From assembly GCF_020520425.1 (NCBI RefSeq), contig NC_079487.1:58194719-58258718 (forward strand): 64,000 nt of DNA. The letters are read 5' to 3'. The DNA comes from Spinacia oleracea. Its lineage: Eukaryota; Streptophyta; Magnoliopsida; Caryophyllales; Amaranthaceae. The position numbers and the translations under genes were made by a program. This document shows positions 11,309 through 23,292 of the stretch, in pieces; position 1 is the stretch's first letter; each line of letters starts with the position of its first letter. The notes under the pieces are model-generated. The model was not told the DNA's origin. It saw only the letters and a program-made list of their open reading frames with translations, and searched no databases.

Positions 11309-11667
11309 GAATCACCGTCGTACGATACGATTTATTCGTGTCGCCCAGCTTACGAATATTCGCGATACGATATACGATTCCGACAAAGGTCGTATCGTAT
11401 AATACGTTTCCAACTAATTCCTGAAAAGATATTAAATCAATTTCTGATTCATTTAATCCGGGTGATCTGTTACGTGTCATTGGTGTGACCTTGTAGGTTC
11501 AGTCAAGAGTGAGTTGTGAGTTCAATATCCATTAGAACTCACTGATCGGAAGCATTGCTCCAGCTAGCTGTTCCGATCACTTGATCTCACTGAATTAATT
11601 GTTCGCAATTAATCTGAACCTTGGTATTAGACTTAATGCACCTTGGGTGAAGGACATATTTCCTTCA
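11309..11667 (-). mobile_element. Truncated older copia LTR fragment
   Basis: Its right end GGACATATTTCCTTCA (TGAAGGAAATATGTCC on the minus strand) and internal text such as GGTTCAGTCAAGAGTGAG are related to, but clearly diverged from, the neighbouring copia LTR. Its left part is cut by that LTR at 11308. It is itself inserted in a gypsy LTR (11668-12015). Confidence 0.65.
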
Positions 11668-12015
11668 TTAGGTTCCTTTACTTAACTTTAAAGCGCAGTG
11701 ATCACAATACAAGTAGCAATTCTATGTCCTAAATGCAAGTTCAAATCAACATAGTGCCATGACTAGGGTTTTCCAAAAATATTTCTTGTCATGTACTCGA
11801 ATACAATTTTTAAAGCTCGCCGAATAAGCACTTCGTTCCCTTGCTCAGATCTCACCCATCCGTTTCTAAGATTCAATGCCTTATCCACAAAGAGTTAACT
11901 TTGGTCTTTCCAAACCGGACCCTTAAAATTGTTTGGTGGCGACTCATTCGAAATTCAAATCTTTCAAAACTATGTAGGGGAAATCCAAAAAAAAAGTGCG
12001 AAAAAAAGCCCCACA
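11668..12015 (+). mobile_element. 3' end of a family-A gypsy LTR, plus strand
   Basis: Read on the plus strand this matches the reverse complement of 15436-15775, including CACCCATCCGTTTCTAAGAT, TTTGGTGGCGACTC and a terminal CCCCACA. Its left part was removed or displaced by the copia LTRs. It abuts minus-strand gypsy pol-like sequence on its right, so it was inserted into an older TAT copy. Confidence 0.65.
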
Positions 12016-12609
12016 GTCAGAACCCCAACCAGCTCGTCAGGAGTAACTTCTGGGGTGACATTCATCTTGACAAGAGCATTAATTAGAGCAGTGCGATGCT
12101 CAACAGAGGAAGCCATGAGTTCCAAATATTGACCTCTGCTTTTGTACGCTTCAATTGTTTGATCAAGGGATTTTCCTCATTGAGTGGAGGGACATTGGTT
12201 GTCGGTGTTGTCCTAGTTGACTGGCTATTGAATTCGGCCGGATCGAGTCTTGACCTGAACACTATTTTCTGCCTTAGTGTCCAAGTACCAATTGGCGTTC
12301 ACAATTTCTTGACATTCATCATCAGAGATGTTCTCCCTAGGGGGATCATGGTATATGTCTTCATCATTACTGGCCCATATCCCACAAATATCTTCTTGAG
12401 GTAACCCTGTAACAAATCCGGACTCCGAATTTTCATCGGGCTGCGCAAGGTCAAGTGCGGGCCTCTGGTTATGAAAGATTTCCTCTACTTCGAAAGGACC
12501 CACAGCATTGAAAAGAGTTTCTTGATTGTCTTTGAGAGCCGTTTTGCGAGCCTCATCTTCTTAAACATGGTCATAAAGCTCAGCTACCGCCGCTGCCAAT
12601 AAAGTCATC
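12016..12609 (-). pseudogene. Broken TAT-type gypsy ORF fragment
   Basis: Reading leftwards from an ATG at 12609, one frame runs through a stop near codon 16, then an acidic stretch (TGLPQEDICGIWASNDE) and ends near 12225 at KTRSGRIQ. After a frame shift it continues with a segment that has the pattern W...S.EHRTALINAL, which resembles the conserved piece upstream of protease/RT in TAT and Athila elements. So this is gag-pol-linked retroelement coding sequence with at least one stop and one frameshift. It is cut at 12016 by the gypsy LTR. Intermediate gag sequence appears to be absent, so the copy is also internally rearranged. Confidence 0.5.
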
Positions 12610-14560
12610 TTTAATTAAATTTTGAGAGAATGAGTCCGAGCACCTATTTAGCACGTGATTTGAATTTAGAACTTGGACTTTCCGACACATGGTATGATAT
12701 GCATGCAATGAATGAGACCTAGACTTGACTCTATATGCCACTCCGGAGATTCGAGATTTTGGATTTTGTATTTGTGTCCGGGGTTTGCAACACGTTGGAA
12801 ATGTTTTGGAGGAATTACAACATTTTAGGATTTGCCTAAACATTTGTACGTGTATCGGGACTTACAACCCATTGGAAGTATTTTTGAAAGGAGCTCCATT
12901 CTTTTGTGGAGGCCTCCTCCTTGTATTGTTTCTAGAGGTTTGCGACCTAAATTAGAACTCGGAATATCGAAAGGGAATTTTGACCCATTGGATTTTGTAT
13001 ATTTGTTCCGGGATTTGCAACCCATTGGAACTATTTAGGGGGGATTTCAACCCAAAGTCGAGTTTGAAATATTTTTGGGGAATTACAACCCGATAGAATG
13101 CAGAGATTGGATTTGCATTATTTCAAGGGATTTTCAACCCGGGGATAGATAGAGTTTGGAAATTGGATTTGTATTATTTCTGGGGAGTTTCAACCCATGA
13201 AAAGGGAAATTGGATTTTGCATTATTTCAAGGGGATTTCAACCCGTTACTAGAACTTGGAATATTTTAGGGGAATTTCAAGCCATTGGAATTTGGAATAT
13301 TTCAAGGGAATTTCAACCCAAAATAGAGTTTGGAGTATTTTAGGGGAGTTTCAACCCATGGGATCTTGTATTAGGAAATCGAATTTGTATTATTTTAGCG
13401 GAGTTTCAACCCGATAGAATTTGGGAATTGAATTTGTACTATTTCAGGGGATTTTCAACCCGTTGGAAATGTTTTTGGAGGTCGAATTTGTATTATTTCT
13501 AGGGATTTTCAGCCCGTTGAAATTTTTTTTGGAATTGAGCAACGGTAAACAAGAATTTTAGTAACTTGAAAGTAAATTTGAAACTTGAGTTTGATTTGGA
13601 GTTTGAACTTGGAATTTGAAAAGAGGAGTTTTGTATAGAAGATGAGGCTTTGAATTTGGATTTTGAAGGACTTAGAATTTTTGGACTCGAAAATTCGGCA
13701 TTACGCCGCAATAGGTTTTAGGCATTTGAAATGGACTTGGAACTTTGATTTTTGAAAAGGGATTTGAGACTTGTAAATCCGGCATTACGTCGCCATGGAT
13801 TTGAAGATTTTGAGGTCTAGAATGTAGAATATTGATATTCGAAAGATTGAATTGAAAATCCGGCATTACGCCATTGTGGATTTGAGACTTGAGGCTTTGA
13901 ACATAGAATTTGAAATTTGAAAGATTAAATTGAAGAAAATGGATTTGGAAATTCGAACTTGAGGTTTTAATTGTTGAATTGAAAATTCGGCATTATGCCA
14001 TCATGAGCTTGGAATTTTGGACTTGAGGTTTTGAACATGGAATTAGGAATTTGAACTTGAGGTTTTGAAAGGTTGAATGGAAAAGTCGGCATTACGCCAT
14101 CATGAGTTTGGAAATCTGAACTTGAGGTTTTGAACATGGAATTAGGAATTTAAACTTGAGGTTTTGAGGTTTGAATGATTGAATGGACAATTATGGATTT
14201 GGGGAATTTGAATTTGAAGTTTTGAAAATGGAATTGGAGGTTTGAATGATTGAATTGGAAATTCGGCATTATGACGCCGTTGGATTGAGTTTTGAATTTG
14301 GAATTTGAATTTGGATTAGAAAATCCGGCATTATAACGCCATTGGATTGAATTCTTGAAATTTAAATTTGGAAATTTGACTCGAAAACCCGGCATTATGA
14401 CGCCGTTGGGTTGGATTCTTGAATTTGGCATTGGAATTTGGAATTGTAAAATCCGGCATTATGACACCGTTGGATTGGGTTGGAAATTGGAAATGGAAAC
14501 TGGACTTGAAAATCCGGCATTATAACGTCGTTGGATTGGAATTTGAATTTGGAATTTGTG
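12610..14560 (-). repeat. Tandem-repeat arrays in a gypsy untranslated region
   Basis: Two irregular arrays are present. From about 12780 to 13540 units of the type GGGGATTTCAACCCATTGGA recur every 45-75 bp. From about 13690 to 14540 units containing CGGCATTACGCCAT (drifting to GGCATTATGACGCCGTTGG) recur at 60-130-bp spacing, separated by TTGAATTTGGAA-type text. They lie between a PBS (15413-15431) and ORF remnants on the minus strand, matching the hypervariable untranslated regions known for TAT/Ogre elements. 14560-15412 continues this leader without a recognisable gene. Confidence 0.7.
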
Positions 14561-15412
14561 CGTGAGGCGTGTTTAGGGGTTTTTGAATCGATCAAGTGGA
14601 GTGGCACTCTTAAAAGACCCTAAATCGGCGATTTTAGATGCATGAGGTTTGAATGATGCTCCTAAGGGTTAGGTTTCGTAGTTGGAGGCTAATGGTTTTG
14701 GCAAAGCTTGAACTCGAGGTTAGCCATTCACGCGTGCAAAGACGCCCACACAATGCACAAATAGCACGTTGTCACACTAACATGTATATGAATGCGACAT
14801 GAAAAGTTCTCAACCTAAGGTCGGTCTAAGTTTTTATGATGCAAGTGGTCGGCTTTGGGTGTCGAAAGGGTGCTTGACTAAGGGGCGGATCCGGCAACAA
14901 CCGTTCACCTCCTCAAGGGGGAGGTGTTGGTTGGCGGACGACCTCCATAGTTGACATCAGGAATGTCAAGAAAGTGTCAAGTTTCAGTAGGCGCGGAAAG
15001 GGTCATACACTTTGGTCAGGAACCGTATGGAGAATCACCATTTATTTGCCCCCGGGGCTAACCCAAATATAGAACACATTCATGTTGGGCAAGGTAGAAA
15101 TTCGTTTTGCACAAATATGGTTTTCGAAAATATGTATGTCATGCCTAGAAATCACAATTGTACTCGAATATTGTACTTGAAAATCTCATTTTTCGGCATT
15201 GGTTCTCAAGGTTTGGGAGCGTTCTTCGAAATTCAAAATCTCAACTGAACTCCCACTCGAAAACTTGGGCAGCAAGGGCAACCAGCCACTGGAAGCCATT
15301 ATGCTGAATGTAGGCAGCAGCGCCGGGCGCAGGTATTGCTGGCATCCAAAACTTGAGCGTGCAGTGGCAAGTTGCTCAAAGGTTGCTCGTATAATCGAAT
15401 TGAAAGTTAGAA

Positions 15413-15431
15413 CTCCCTAGTGGAGTCGCCA
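15413..15431 (-). other. Primer binding site of a family-A gypsy element
   Basis: The minus strand reads TGGCGACTCCACTAGGGAG four bases inside the LTR edge at 15436. This marks 15436-17486 as a 5' LTR of a minus-strand element with its interior to the left. Confidence 0.65.
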
Positions 15432-15435
15432 GAAT

Positions 15436-17486
15436 TGTAGGGGGGTTTTTTTGTACCTTTTATAGTCCTTGCGGGATTTTGAAAGATTTTGAATTTCAAA
15501 GGAGTCGCCACCAAACAATATTTAAGGGTCCGGTTTGGAAAGACCAAAGTTGACTCTTTGTGGATAAGGCATTGAATCTTAGAAACGGATGGGTGGGATC
15601 CGGGCAAGGGAACGAGATGCTTATTTTGCGAGCTTTAGAAATACATTCGAGTGCAAGACAAGGATTGTTTTCGGATAACCCTTATCATGACACTAGAGGT
15701 TTGAACATGCATTTAAGACATAGAAATTGCTACTTGTATGTGATCACTTTGCTTTAAAGTTAATTAAAGGAACCTAAGGCCGGTTTGTCCAAGAATTATC
15801 TTTGTTAAGCGTGATGTAACTTTTGTATTTTGTTGGATTTAGCCTGTGAGGTGATGAAAGCAATAAACAAGTAAAGCGTCATCACAATAAGTAAAGGAAT
15901 TATTTAAAGTGCGTACAAAACCACATCACCTTAAAATAAGGTGAGTAAAGAGTGCGGAATTGAAATTGCAAGAATAAATGTGCAATATTGAAAAATGAGA
16001 TATTGAAGTGCTATATTGAAATGCGTTATTGAAAGGTGCGATATTGAAATGCTCTATTAAAAGGTGCGATATTAAATGCGTTATTGAAATTGCGGAATTG
16101 AGATTGTATTATTGTATTTGAGATCCGAACGCCAAACGACTACTTAATAATAAGTGCATTCGACACAGATTCAGTTCTAAAAATCTCAACTCTAAGATGA
16201 GTTGCTCATCTTAAAGTGTCTTAGATTTTGGTTATTGAACTTTGAACATTGAACTTGAAATATTGAATCTTGAACATTGAATCTTGAACTTAGGAGGCTA
16301 AATGCTTAAAGTCCAAACCTTTTAATGTGAAAAAGGTCTCAACTTTAATGTGCTCCACAACTTTGACATTGATTCTAGTTTAAGGAAGTGATTACAAACA
16401 ACCTTAAACATCATAGAATCTTGAAATATAACTTGTATTTGAATCATGAAAGGTTTTTGCTTTTGTAAAAATGTATGATTGTTGTAAGTAACACTTTTGA
16501 GAGCAAAAGTGTCAACTTTACTAATCATTTTTGGAATAAGGATTGAATCTTGTATGACATATTTGAAATGGTGTTTTGGAAAATCATTTGGAGAGGGTTT
16601 CAAGAGTGAAACCTCCCAAAGATAACACCTTTGGCATAGTTTTTCCTAGTTAATCAAGGGTATGAACCCTAATGATAACATCATTAGATTTTGTATTTAG
16701 AAAGGTATAAGAGTAGAAAGCATTGTGAATTTAATTAGGGATTCGGAATTACCTTTGAGGGTTAGGTTGAATTTCCGATTAGTGCTCCCAATTGCTTAAA
16801 TGCTTGAAATTATGTAGGAAAATGTAGTTTAGGATTTGATTTTGTATTTGATTTTGAGAGCCGATTTTGAAATTACAACGATGTGTTTTTGATTTGCTGC
16901 CCCAAATGCTTAGGAAATGAGGGCTTAAATATTGATTAATCTGCTAAAATCCAAAAGCCAGCTGCGCCTGGCGCAGGTGACATGGCCAAGAATCCGCGAA
17001 AGCAAGGACGATGGCGTCGTCCTTGCCTTTGTCTTGTATAGTTGTACCTTGGTACGGTTTGTACGACCTTGGCACGTAGTGATTTCTTAAGTATTAAGAC
17101 TTGATTTGCGTCTAAAATCAAGCCGTTTTGAATTTTGATTTCGAGGTTGAACACGGTTTTACGGGACGGGGCCCGGGATGCTCGGTATTGTGGGTCGGCG
17201 CCCGAATTTGGATTGCTTAATGTCATTTCGACTGGAAAAGGCCTTGTAAAACCAATGGAGAGGTCCATTGGGTGAGATTGTGTTTGGATTTTGAAATTAA
17301 TTTTCGGAAATTGAAATTTGTACCGAGTTCCGTAATGGGAACGGGCACGAGAATTGGACTTTGGATTTTGGATTTTGGAATACATTTTAGCAATTGGGAC
17401 TTCCGCACAGAGTTGCACCAACCACCTAGCTAGGATAATAGTATCGTCATCATCCCATTAGGGGAGACACGATTTAGGTGTCTACA
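15436..17486 (-). mobile_element. TAT-type gypsy 5' LTR (family A), minus strand
   Basis: It begins TGTAGGGGGG and ends GGTGTCTACA on the plus strand, so TGTAG/CTACA termini, 2051 bp, with an adjacent PBS on the left. It contains a 15-bp-type minisatellite (15955-16110) and a GGGACGGGGCCCGGGATGCTCGG-like GC segment near 17162, both shared with the LTR at 1043-4199. Its right end interrupts an ORF of an older element of similar kind. Confidence 0.8.
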
Positions 17487-17755
17487 CCATGCTCTTGATT
17501 TTCTTGGACAAGTCGACATTGGAGGTAATTTGCTCTACCACCCCCAAATGGTTGCTCACTGTTTCTAGAGTAGTGCCAAAGTTAGTTACCGCAACCATGA
17601 GCTGAGTAATTTGCTCAACTGTTGTTATGAGGTATGGAAGTAGGAAGTTTAGAAGTGGACTATTTGTAGAAGGACTGGCAGGTTTCTCGATTCCGGTTAA
17701 TACGGAGGCTAGGACTGGTGGTGCTCTTCTCAAACTCTCTTCTTGACGTTGAAGC
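17487..17755 (-). pseudogene. TAT-type gypsy ORF fragment, cut by an LTR
   Basis: A minus-strand frame of about 80 codons ends abruptly in the LTR at 17486. It is Leu/Thr/Val-rich with heptad-like spacing (TTVEQITQLMVAVTNFGT), suggesting a coiled coil. It follows an untranslated repeat region (17760-18500) equivalent to 12610-13540, as does the ORF start at 12609, so it is probably the first ORF (gag or the extra Ogre-type ORF1) of an older element. No catalytic motif is visible. Confidence 0.4.
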
Positions 17756-17759
17756 CATC

Positions 17760-18500
17760 AAGCTTCTTAGCTCCTAGATTTCACATGAAACGACTTTAGA
17801 ACTTGAACTTTACCCGACTCAATGACACAATGATATGCATGAAAATGAAATGAGACCTACACTGACTGTAAGTGCCACTCCGCTAAGTCGGGATTTGTAT
17901 TTTGTATTTTAGGGATCTTGCCCCTTTGGACTTGTACCGGGACTTATAACCCGTTGGAAATGTTTCTAGAAGAGCGTCATTCTTTTGTAGATTTGGACAA
18001 GGATTATTTTAGGGGATTTTTGTAGGCTTTTGGAACTTGTATTATTTCAAGGGAGTTTCAACCCATTGGAACTTTTTGGAACTAGAAGATTTGAAATTAG
18101 AAATATTTCAAAGGGATTTCAACCCATGTGGAATGAGGGACTTGTATTATTTTTGGGGACTCTCAACCCGGGATAGGACTTGTATTATCTCTAGGGATTT
18201 CCAAACCATGGGAGCTAACTAGAATTCGTACGGGGTGTATTATTTTAGGGGATTTTCAACCCGGTATCGTAGAATATGGTTTTGGCATTATTTATAGGGA
18301 TTTCAACATGTTGGAAATATTTCTGAATTGTATTGTGGACCTTCAACCCGATATTGTAGAATGTGTTGTTTGTATTATTTTGGGGGATTTTCAACCCGTC
18401 ATAGAATTTTGTATTTGGTATTATTTCTAGATAATTTCAACCCGTTGGAAATATTCTGAGATTGTATTTGAGGGTCATGACTCGATGGGGTAGGCAAAGA
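17760..18500 (-). repeat. Gypsy untranslated-region repeats, second copy
   Basis: Units with GGGATTTTCAACCCG and GGAGTTTCAACCCATTGGAA recur from about 17930 to 18450, homologous to the array at 12780-13540. The segment just left of it also matches: GCATGAAAATGAAATGAGACCTA at 17843-17865 parallels GCATGCAATGAATGAGACCTAG at 12701-12722. Confidence 0.65.
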
Positions 18501-18504
18501 TTTT

Positions 18505-19380
18505 TGGATTTGTAGACCCAACAACATATATAGCAGCTGGTCAACAATCGAACAACAACATAAGTCTAATTGGTTGTAGCCAGCGGAGCAACGGGAATGG
18601 TGCATGAAGCATGCATGGTGGAACATAAACAGAGGTGGTTTCCACCACAAGAGGAGAGAGAAAAATATAGTAGCAAGAGAGAGATAAGAGCAAGAATGTC
18701 TTAATGTTTGGCTTCAACTTTCAGAAAGTAATGGCGTTGAGTTCGGTGAAAATCCATAATAAATGGCCAAGAAAGTGGTGTGATGTGATGTGGTGGGTAT
18801 GGGTGGCGATGGTGGCATTTGCTTAGTGTTTCTTTCACTGGAACCATTTGATTGATTTTTACCACCACCAGAGGATAGAGAAGCAAAGGAAGATAAAGAT
18901 ATCCATTTCTCTTATTTTCTTCTTGATATTTTGTAAATTGAATCATTAAAATAGGAGAATGGATCGCAAGGTGTCAAAGAGGCATCTTTTTGAAGATGAC
19001 ATGTCGAAGAAGAGCAATAAAATAGTTTTGATGTTTGATCATGAGGGTATTTCGATTTTTTGCATTGGACCAATTCTCTAAATAAAATTAAAAAATCAAT
19101 TTGCTCAAATATTTTCTCTGTTTCTATAAATCAATTTCCCAAAAGTAAAAAAGGGCCAAATAGTATAAAACAGTTTCTATTTCTCATAAGTGCTCTTAAA
19201 TTTTTATGGCCAAACGCTCCTGTTTCTCAAAAGTGTTTTTCTAGAAAACTACTTCTAAGAAACATAAGTTGTTTTGTAGAAGCTTGGCCAAACAGTGCAC
19301 CATGGTTCACTTTACTCTTTTCAACACATACTTTGACTCTTAATATCTTGATTTATGTATAAGAAAAATTTATAAAAAGT
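18505..19380. other. Unassigned sequence with a small hAT-like remnant
   Basis: No gene is supported. About 19206-19295 there is a short piece with GGCCAAACGCTCCTG at one end and GTAGAAGCTTGGCCAAACAG at the other, resembling the ends of the hAT-like element at 44738-45783; it is probably a MITE remnant. The rest is anonymous. Confidence 0.4.
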
Positions 19381-19480
19381 TTTTTTTTCTTTTGGCGGGA
19401 AAGATGAGCTACGATTATCATTCAAATAAAGCCTTATCCACAAGGACAATATATAGTACATCCGAAGGGAATTTTTCCTT

Positions 19481-19890
19481 CACTAGTAGAAAAAACCCTT
19501 ATTGCAGCGGGCTTTTAGACCCCTGTTGCAGCGTACATCGTATGCTGCAACTGGGGGGCCTGCAACAAGTCTGAACTTGTTGCAGCGTACATGTTCGCTG
19601 CAAAAAGTGATTTGTTGCAGCGGGCTTTTAGATGTACGCTGCAACAAGTGCCAAAAAATTGGCAAAATTTTGGACTTGTTGCAGCGTACATATAAAAGCC
19701 CGCTGCAACAGACCCAACTTTTTGCAGCGTACATTTATTTGTACGCTGCAACAAGTCTGAATTACTCAATTTTTTGCAGCGTACATTTATTTGTACGCTG
19801 CAACAAGTCTGAATTTTTGCGAAATTTTTTTCCCTTGTTGCAGCGTACAACATATATGTACGCTGCAAAAAAGCACTTTTGGCGGGAAAA
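19481..19890. repeat. CACTA left subterminal repeats
   Basis: About a dozen copies of TTGCAGCGTACAT or its reverse (ATGTACGCTGCAACAAG) with occasional GCAGCGGGCTTTTA occur within 400 bp, often paired as inverted repeats with a short loop, so single strands could fold into hairpins. Confidence 0.85.
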
Positions 19891-20109
19891 TTCTAATTTT
19901 GTTTAGGGATACCTAGAGTGCCTTGCACTAAATATAGAAACCTGTCAAAACAATAATAGAATAACGCAACCTGTATAACAAATATAAAAACAACAACTGG
20001 AGTTTTGTATACTATATATCCCAAAACCAAAGTGCACATATTACATTTAAATATATGTTCCAATTTCAACATAAACATACATTTTAATATAAAATTTATT
20101 CTATAACAA

Positions 20110-20231
20110 CTAAACCAACTCGATCAAGCGCGCTAAAGCCAATAATAAATACTTGTTGGTAAAAAACTTAGCCCATTGCTCACGAACCACATCAAATTCC
20201 TCGCATAAGGCGCAATCCTCGGAGTGTAGAC
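20110..20231 (-). pseudogene. Possible terminal exon inside the CACTA element, unrecognised
   Basis: A minus-strand open frame of about 40 codons begins after an acceptor-like TTTGTAAAG at 20232 and ends in TAG at 20110-20112. It contains EDCALCEEFDVVREQWAKF and a Leu/Ala-rich end. Composition and the splice-like edge look coding. It could be the last exon of a degenerate CACTA transposase gene or of another captured gene. I do not recognise the family. Confidence 0.3.
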
Positions 20232-20299
20232 CTTTACAAAAACAGAAATTTAAATTAAACATTAGATTAAATACAAATTAAATATCACATTTTAACATT

Positions 20300-23012
20300 C
20301 AAGAAACTAATGACAATGTCCTAATAGTCTAAAATGAGTCCTTAGGTTCTTTAGTTCAAAGTTGGGAGCGAAAATGTCATTTTAGCCTAAATATGACCTA
20401 TAACGACCCAATGAGTCTATAGGTGCATAAATAGATTGGAACGAGTCTTAGATCGTTAAAATTATGCATATTAAACATGTAATAAGTTTTAAATGAGTCC
20501 TTAGGTTCTTTATTTTAAAGTTGGGAGCGAAAATGCCTTATTTTAGCCTAGATATGACCTATAACGATCAAACAAGCATTAAATGGGTATAAGTAGATTA
20601 GAATAAGTGCTAGAAACTCAAAACTAAGCTTATTAATCATATAATAATTTAAAAATGAGTCCTTAGGTTCTTAAGTTCAAAGTTGGGAGCGAAAATGTCA
20701 TTTTAGCCTAAATATGACCTAAAACGACACAATGAGCCTTAAATATGCATAAATGGAATGGAACGAGTCTTATAAAGTTAAAATTATGCATATTAAACAT
20801 GTATTAAGTTTAAAATGCGTGCTTAGGTTCTTTATTTTAAAGTTAGGAGCGAAAATGCCTCATTTTAGCCTAAATATGACCTATAACTATCAAACAAGCA
20901 TTAAATGTGCATAAACATATTAGAATAAGTCTTAGAAACTTAAACTAAGCATATTTATCATATAATAAGTTTAAAATGAGTCATTAGGTTCTTAAGTTCA
21001 AAGTTGGGAGCGAAAATGTCATTTTAGCCTAAATATGACCTATAACGACACAATGAGCCTTAAATGTGCATAAATGGATTGGAATGAGTACTAGAAAGTT
21101 AAAAATAAGCATATAAAACATTTAGTAAGTTTAAAATGAGTCCTTAGGTTCTTTGGTTCATAGTTGGGAGCGAAAATGTCATTTTAGCCTAAATATGACC
21201 TACAACGACCTAATGAGCCTTAAAGGTGCATAAATAGATTGGAACGAGTCTTATAAAGTTATAATTATGCATATTAAACATGTATTAAGTTAAAAATGAG
21301 TGCTTATGTTCTTTATTTTAAAGTTATGAGCGAAAATGCCTCATTTTAGCCTAAATATGACCTATAACTATCAAACAAGCATTAAATGTGCATAAACAGA
21401 TTAGAATAAGTCTTAGAAACTTAAAACTAAGCATATTTATCATATAATAAGTTTAAAATGAGTCATTAGGTTCTTAAGTTCAAATTTGTAGCGAAAATGT
21501 CATTTTAGCCTAAATATGACCTATAACGACACAATGAGCCTTAAATGTGCATAAATGGATTGGAATGAGTACTAGAAAGTTAAAAATAAGCATATAAAAC
21601 ATTTAGTAAGTTTAAAATGAGTCCTTAGGTTCTTTGGTTCATAGTTGGGAGCGAAAATGTCATTTTAGCCTAAATATGACCTACAACGACCTAATGAGCC
21701 TTAAAGGTGCATAAATAGATTGGAACGAGTCTTATAAAGTTATAATTATGCATATTAAACATGTATTAAGTTTAAAATGAGTGCTTAGGTTCTTTATTTT
21801 AAAGTTAGGAGCGAAAATGCCTCATTTTAGCCTAAATATGACCTATAACTATCAAACAAGCATTAAATGTGCATAAACAAATTAGAATAAGTCTTAGAAA
21901 CTTAAAACTAAGCATATTAATCATATAATAAGTTTAAAATGAGTCATTAGGTTCTTAAGTTCAAAGTTGGGAGCGAAAATGTCATTTTAGCCTAAATATG
22001 ACCTACAACGACCTAATGAGCCTTAAAGGTGCATAAATAGATTGGAACGAGTCTTATAAAGTTAAAATTATGCATATTAAACATGTATTAAGTTTAAAAT
22101 GAGTGCTTAGGTTCTTTATTTTAAAGTTAGGAGCGAAAATGCCTCATTTTAGCCTAAATATGACCTATAACTATCAAACAAGCATTAAATGTGCATAAAC
22201 AGATTAGAATAAGTCTTAGAAACTTAAAACTAAACATATTAATCATATAATAAGTTTAAAATGAGTCATTAGGTTCTTAAGTTCAAAGTTGGGAGCGAAA
22301 ATGGCACTTTAGCCTAAATATGACCTATAACGACACAATGAGCCTTAAATATGCGTAAATGGATTGGAATGAGTTCTAGAAAGTCAAAACTAAGCATATA
22401 AAACATTTAGTAAGTTTAAAATGAGTCCTTAGGTTCGTTAGTGACATTTTAGCCTATATATGACCTATAACGGAAAAAGAAGTCTCGAATGTGCAGAGAT
22501 AGATTGGAACGAGTGTTGGAAATTTAAAACTAATCATATTAATCATGTAATAAGTTTGAAATGAATCCTTAGGTTATCTAGTTATGAATTGGGAGCGAAA
22601 ATGACTTATTTTAGCCTAACTATGACCTATAACGACCAAAGTCTCAAATGTGCATACATAGATTAGAATGAGTTTTATAAAGTTAATATTATGCATATTA
22701 ATCATGTAATAAGAATAAAATGAGTCATTAGGTTCGTTAGTTCAAAGTTGGGAGCGAAAAATGTCATTTTAGCCTAATTATGACCTATAATGGCCAAACA
22801 AGTCTCAAATGTGCATAAATAGATTGGATTGAGTCTTGGAAAGTTAAAGCTAATCATATAAATCATGTAGTAAGTTTGAAATGAGTTCTTAGGTTCATTA
22901 GTTCAAAGTTGGGAGCGAAAATGTCATTTTAGCCTAAATATGACCTATATAGCCAAACAAGTCTCAAATGTACATAAATAGATTGGATTGAGTCTTGGAA
23001 AGTTACAACTAA
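20300..23012. repeat. ~160-bp satellite array inside the CACTA element, about 17 units
   Basis: The landmark GAGCGAAAATG recurs at about 20369, 20527, 20689, 20849, 21010, 21170, 21330, 21491, 21651, 21811 and onwards, a steady 158-162 bp. Each unit has TCCTTAGGTTCTT, GTCATTTTAGCCTAAATATG and CATATTAAACATGTA-type blocks. Sub-types alternate, and 21010-21490 is repeated almost exactly as 21491-21971 (about 481 bp, three monomers), a local higher-order repeat. Units after 22430 are more diverged; one has a deletion near 22440. No coding potential. Confidence 0.93.
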
Positions 23013-23292
23013 TCATATGCCTATTTCCACCCAAATCCAAGAACAACCTATGCCTATTTCCAAAAAAGAAAAAGGGAGGGAAAGAAAAAGAAAGATAATA
23101 CAAGAGCATGTTAAAGACCAAAAAATAAAAACAAGTAGAAACTTAGCCGATTTTCATATTAGCTTTATGACTTATTTTTTCCCCACATGGAATCCTTCTT
23201 CAGCTAATTCCATTAATTAATTAAATGAGAAAACAAATTAAATAATTAACCAACACCAAAGTACATGCAAGAAACAAAATTAGATGTCTTAC

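Noticed and set aside
1043..17486. The LTRs at 1043-4199 and 15436-17486 as the two ends of one element
   Set aside because: Same strand and family, but only about 80% alike by eye and the outer flanks (GGCAT and CCATG) are not a target duplication.
20300..23012. CRISPR-like array
   Set aside because: Units are 160 bp and contiguous without unique spacers, in a plant transposon.
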